Assembly: GCA_902773215.1 (NCBI GenBank)
Contig: CACYDQ010000432.1
Span: forward strand, 1-5,018
Reading direction: 5' to 3'
Length of the DNA stretch: 5,018 bases
Source of the DNA: an uncultured Spirochaetaceae bacterium
GTDB taxonomy: Bacteria > Spirochaetota > Spirochaetia > Treponematales > Treponemataceae
Made by a program: the position numbers and the translations under genes. The notes beneath the pieces are model-generated. The model did no database searches and was not told the origin of the DNA. It saw only the letters and a list, made by a program, of their open reading frames with translations. Shown in pieces: positions 4,293-5,018 of this stretch. Each line of letters begins with the position of its first letter. The first letter of the stretch is position 1.

Positions 4293-5018
4293 TCATTTAG
4301 AGCCAGCCGTGCGTACAAGACGGAACATATATTCTGAAGGACCGACTATAACCTCGAATTTTTCCGGTATGTCTGAATTCCGGTGGTATACCATTGCCGA
4401 ACGTTCTCCTGCATTGCAGTAATCCCCACCTCTCAGAACCCTTTGTTCCTTTTTTATCCCATTCTTTCCCGGAATATACGCATCCATCAAATCCCCAGAA
4501 ACAGGCCCGTGAGGGTTTACGTTTCCATCGCTTTCTGAATAATATGCTTTGCGATACAAATCCCAGCACCATTCAGGTCCCATACTCATGTCATAAAGCC
4601 CAAGTGCATTTGGTTGTTTCTGCTCCATCTTATATGGAATCTCGCGATTGACAACCTTCCTGTAATCGTTGCTCCCGCTGAATTTGCAGGAACTTTTATG
4701 TTTGCCCCCACGAGCCGCGTACTCCCATTCCGCCTCTGTGGGAAGCCTGTAGCCGTTTGCATCCCAGTCACAGCTGATTTCGCCACGTATGACCGAGGTC
4801 GTGCTCGTCAGGTACGCATCTTGCGTCTTGTAAAGCTCAAAGGCATATGTAACTGCATCCTTGGAGCCGTCCGCTGCATAACAAGGTGTAAGACCGTCAA
4901 GGACACTCAGCCTGTTGCAAAAGGATATCGCCTCATACCATGATATTCCGAACGCAGGGATGTTGCCGTATTCATCTTCTGGTGCAGGCTTGTTATACCA
5001 GACATTGGCATAGTTGAA
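4293..5018 (-). CDS. FGE/SUMF1-like (formylglycine-generating enzyme-sulfatase fold) protein, 3' part
   Basis: The C-terminal 241 residues of a protein with the FGE-sulfatase/SUMF1 fold; the reading frame is continuous from the window end to the TGA at 4293-4295, with the 5' end missing. Numbered from the edge: PAFGISWYEAISFCNRLS (21-38, the conserved W-x-x-A-x-x-C-N element), LDGLTPCYA, CDWDANGYRLPTEAEWEYAA (83-102), the hallmark of the fold, then QKQPNALGLYDMS (133-145), EWCWDLY and RVLRGGDYC (193-201), and a final FRLVR. True FGEs oxidise a sulfatase cysteine using two cysteines in the RVLRGGS-downstream region; here only one (C201) is present. The usual GNVWEW is replaced by MGPEW, one residue shorter. 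It is therefore more likely a non-catalytic or other SUMF1-fold protein, like the ligand-binding, pentapeptide-repeat-style members abundant in Treponema. The ATG at 4628 is internal. Whether it is exported cannot be judged without the N-terminus. Confidence 0.88.
   Translation of the reverse strand, partial: FNYANVWYNKPAPEDEYGNIPAFGISWYEAISFCNRLSVLDGLTPCYAADGSKDAVTYAFELYKTQDAYLTSTTSVIRGEISCDWDANGYRLPTEAEWEYAARGGKHKSSCKFSGSNDYRKVVNREIPYKMEQKQPNALGLYDMSMGPEWCWDLYRKAYYSESDGNVNPHGPVSGDLMDAYIPGKNGIKKEQRVLRGGDYCNAGERSAMVYHRNSDIPEKFEVIVGPSEYMFRLVRTAGSK

Noticed and set aside
4586..4786. Apparent frameshift or separate gene in the FGE-like region
   Set aside because: Translating the minus strand codon by codon from 5018 shows one unbroken frame to 4293 with all fold motifs; the 66-residue reading in another frame is an overlap shadow and the ATG at 4628 is internal.

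Overview
The window is about 5 kb of bacterial DNA carrying six well-supported protein genes, two of them cut by the window edges. I see no rRNA, tRNA, CRISPR array or insertion sequence. The host cannot be fixed from this sequence. The FGE/SUMF1-like repeat-style protein at the right end (motifs such as SWYEAISFCNRLS and CDWDANGYRLPTEAEWEYAA) resembles the expanded families of Treponema-type spirochaetes. A host-associated Treponema or another anaerobe of moderate GC is therefore a reasonable guess, but it is inference only.

Left region (1-1166, + strand): the 3' end of a multi-pass inner-membrane protein of the DUF2157/DUF4401 type overlaps by 17 nt a gene for a GDYXXLXY-family protein. This pairing is well known but has no assigned biochemical function. 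It is followed with zero spacing by a convergent gene.

Central region (1167-3374): a 276-residue DraG-type ADP-ribosylglycohydrolase (- strand, start at 1997) and a 397-residue protein with a C-terminal microbial-type PARG (TIGR02452/DUF2263) macrodomain (+ strand, start at 2181) diverge from a 183-nt intergenic region. That region holds two perfect inverted repeats and a plausible promoter for each direction. Both enzymes belong to families that remove ADP-ribose or act on ADP-ribose derivatives, so the pair looks like an ADP-ribosylation-reversal locus with shared control. No ADP-ribosyltransferase is visible here. The PARG protein has an N-terminal part of about 130 residues that I do not recognise, and a changed glycine motif (GGS in place of GGG).

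Right region (3375-5018, - strand): after a terminator-like hairpin come a clearly AT-richer DUF1643 gene, whose short motifs resemble those of uracil-DNA glycosylase-fold proteins, and the 3' part of an FGE/SUMF1-like gene that reads through the window end. The latter has lost one of the two cysteines used by true formylglycine-generating enzymes. A possible 35-codon small ORF lies between them. The contrast in base composition and the lack of shared function suggest an accessory region assembled from separate pieces.
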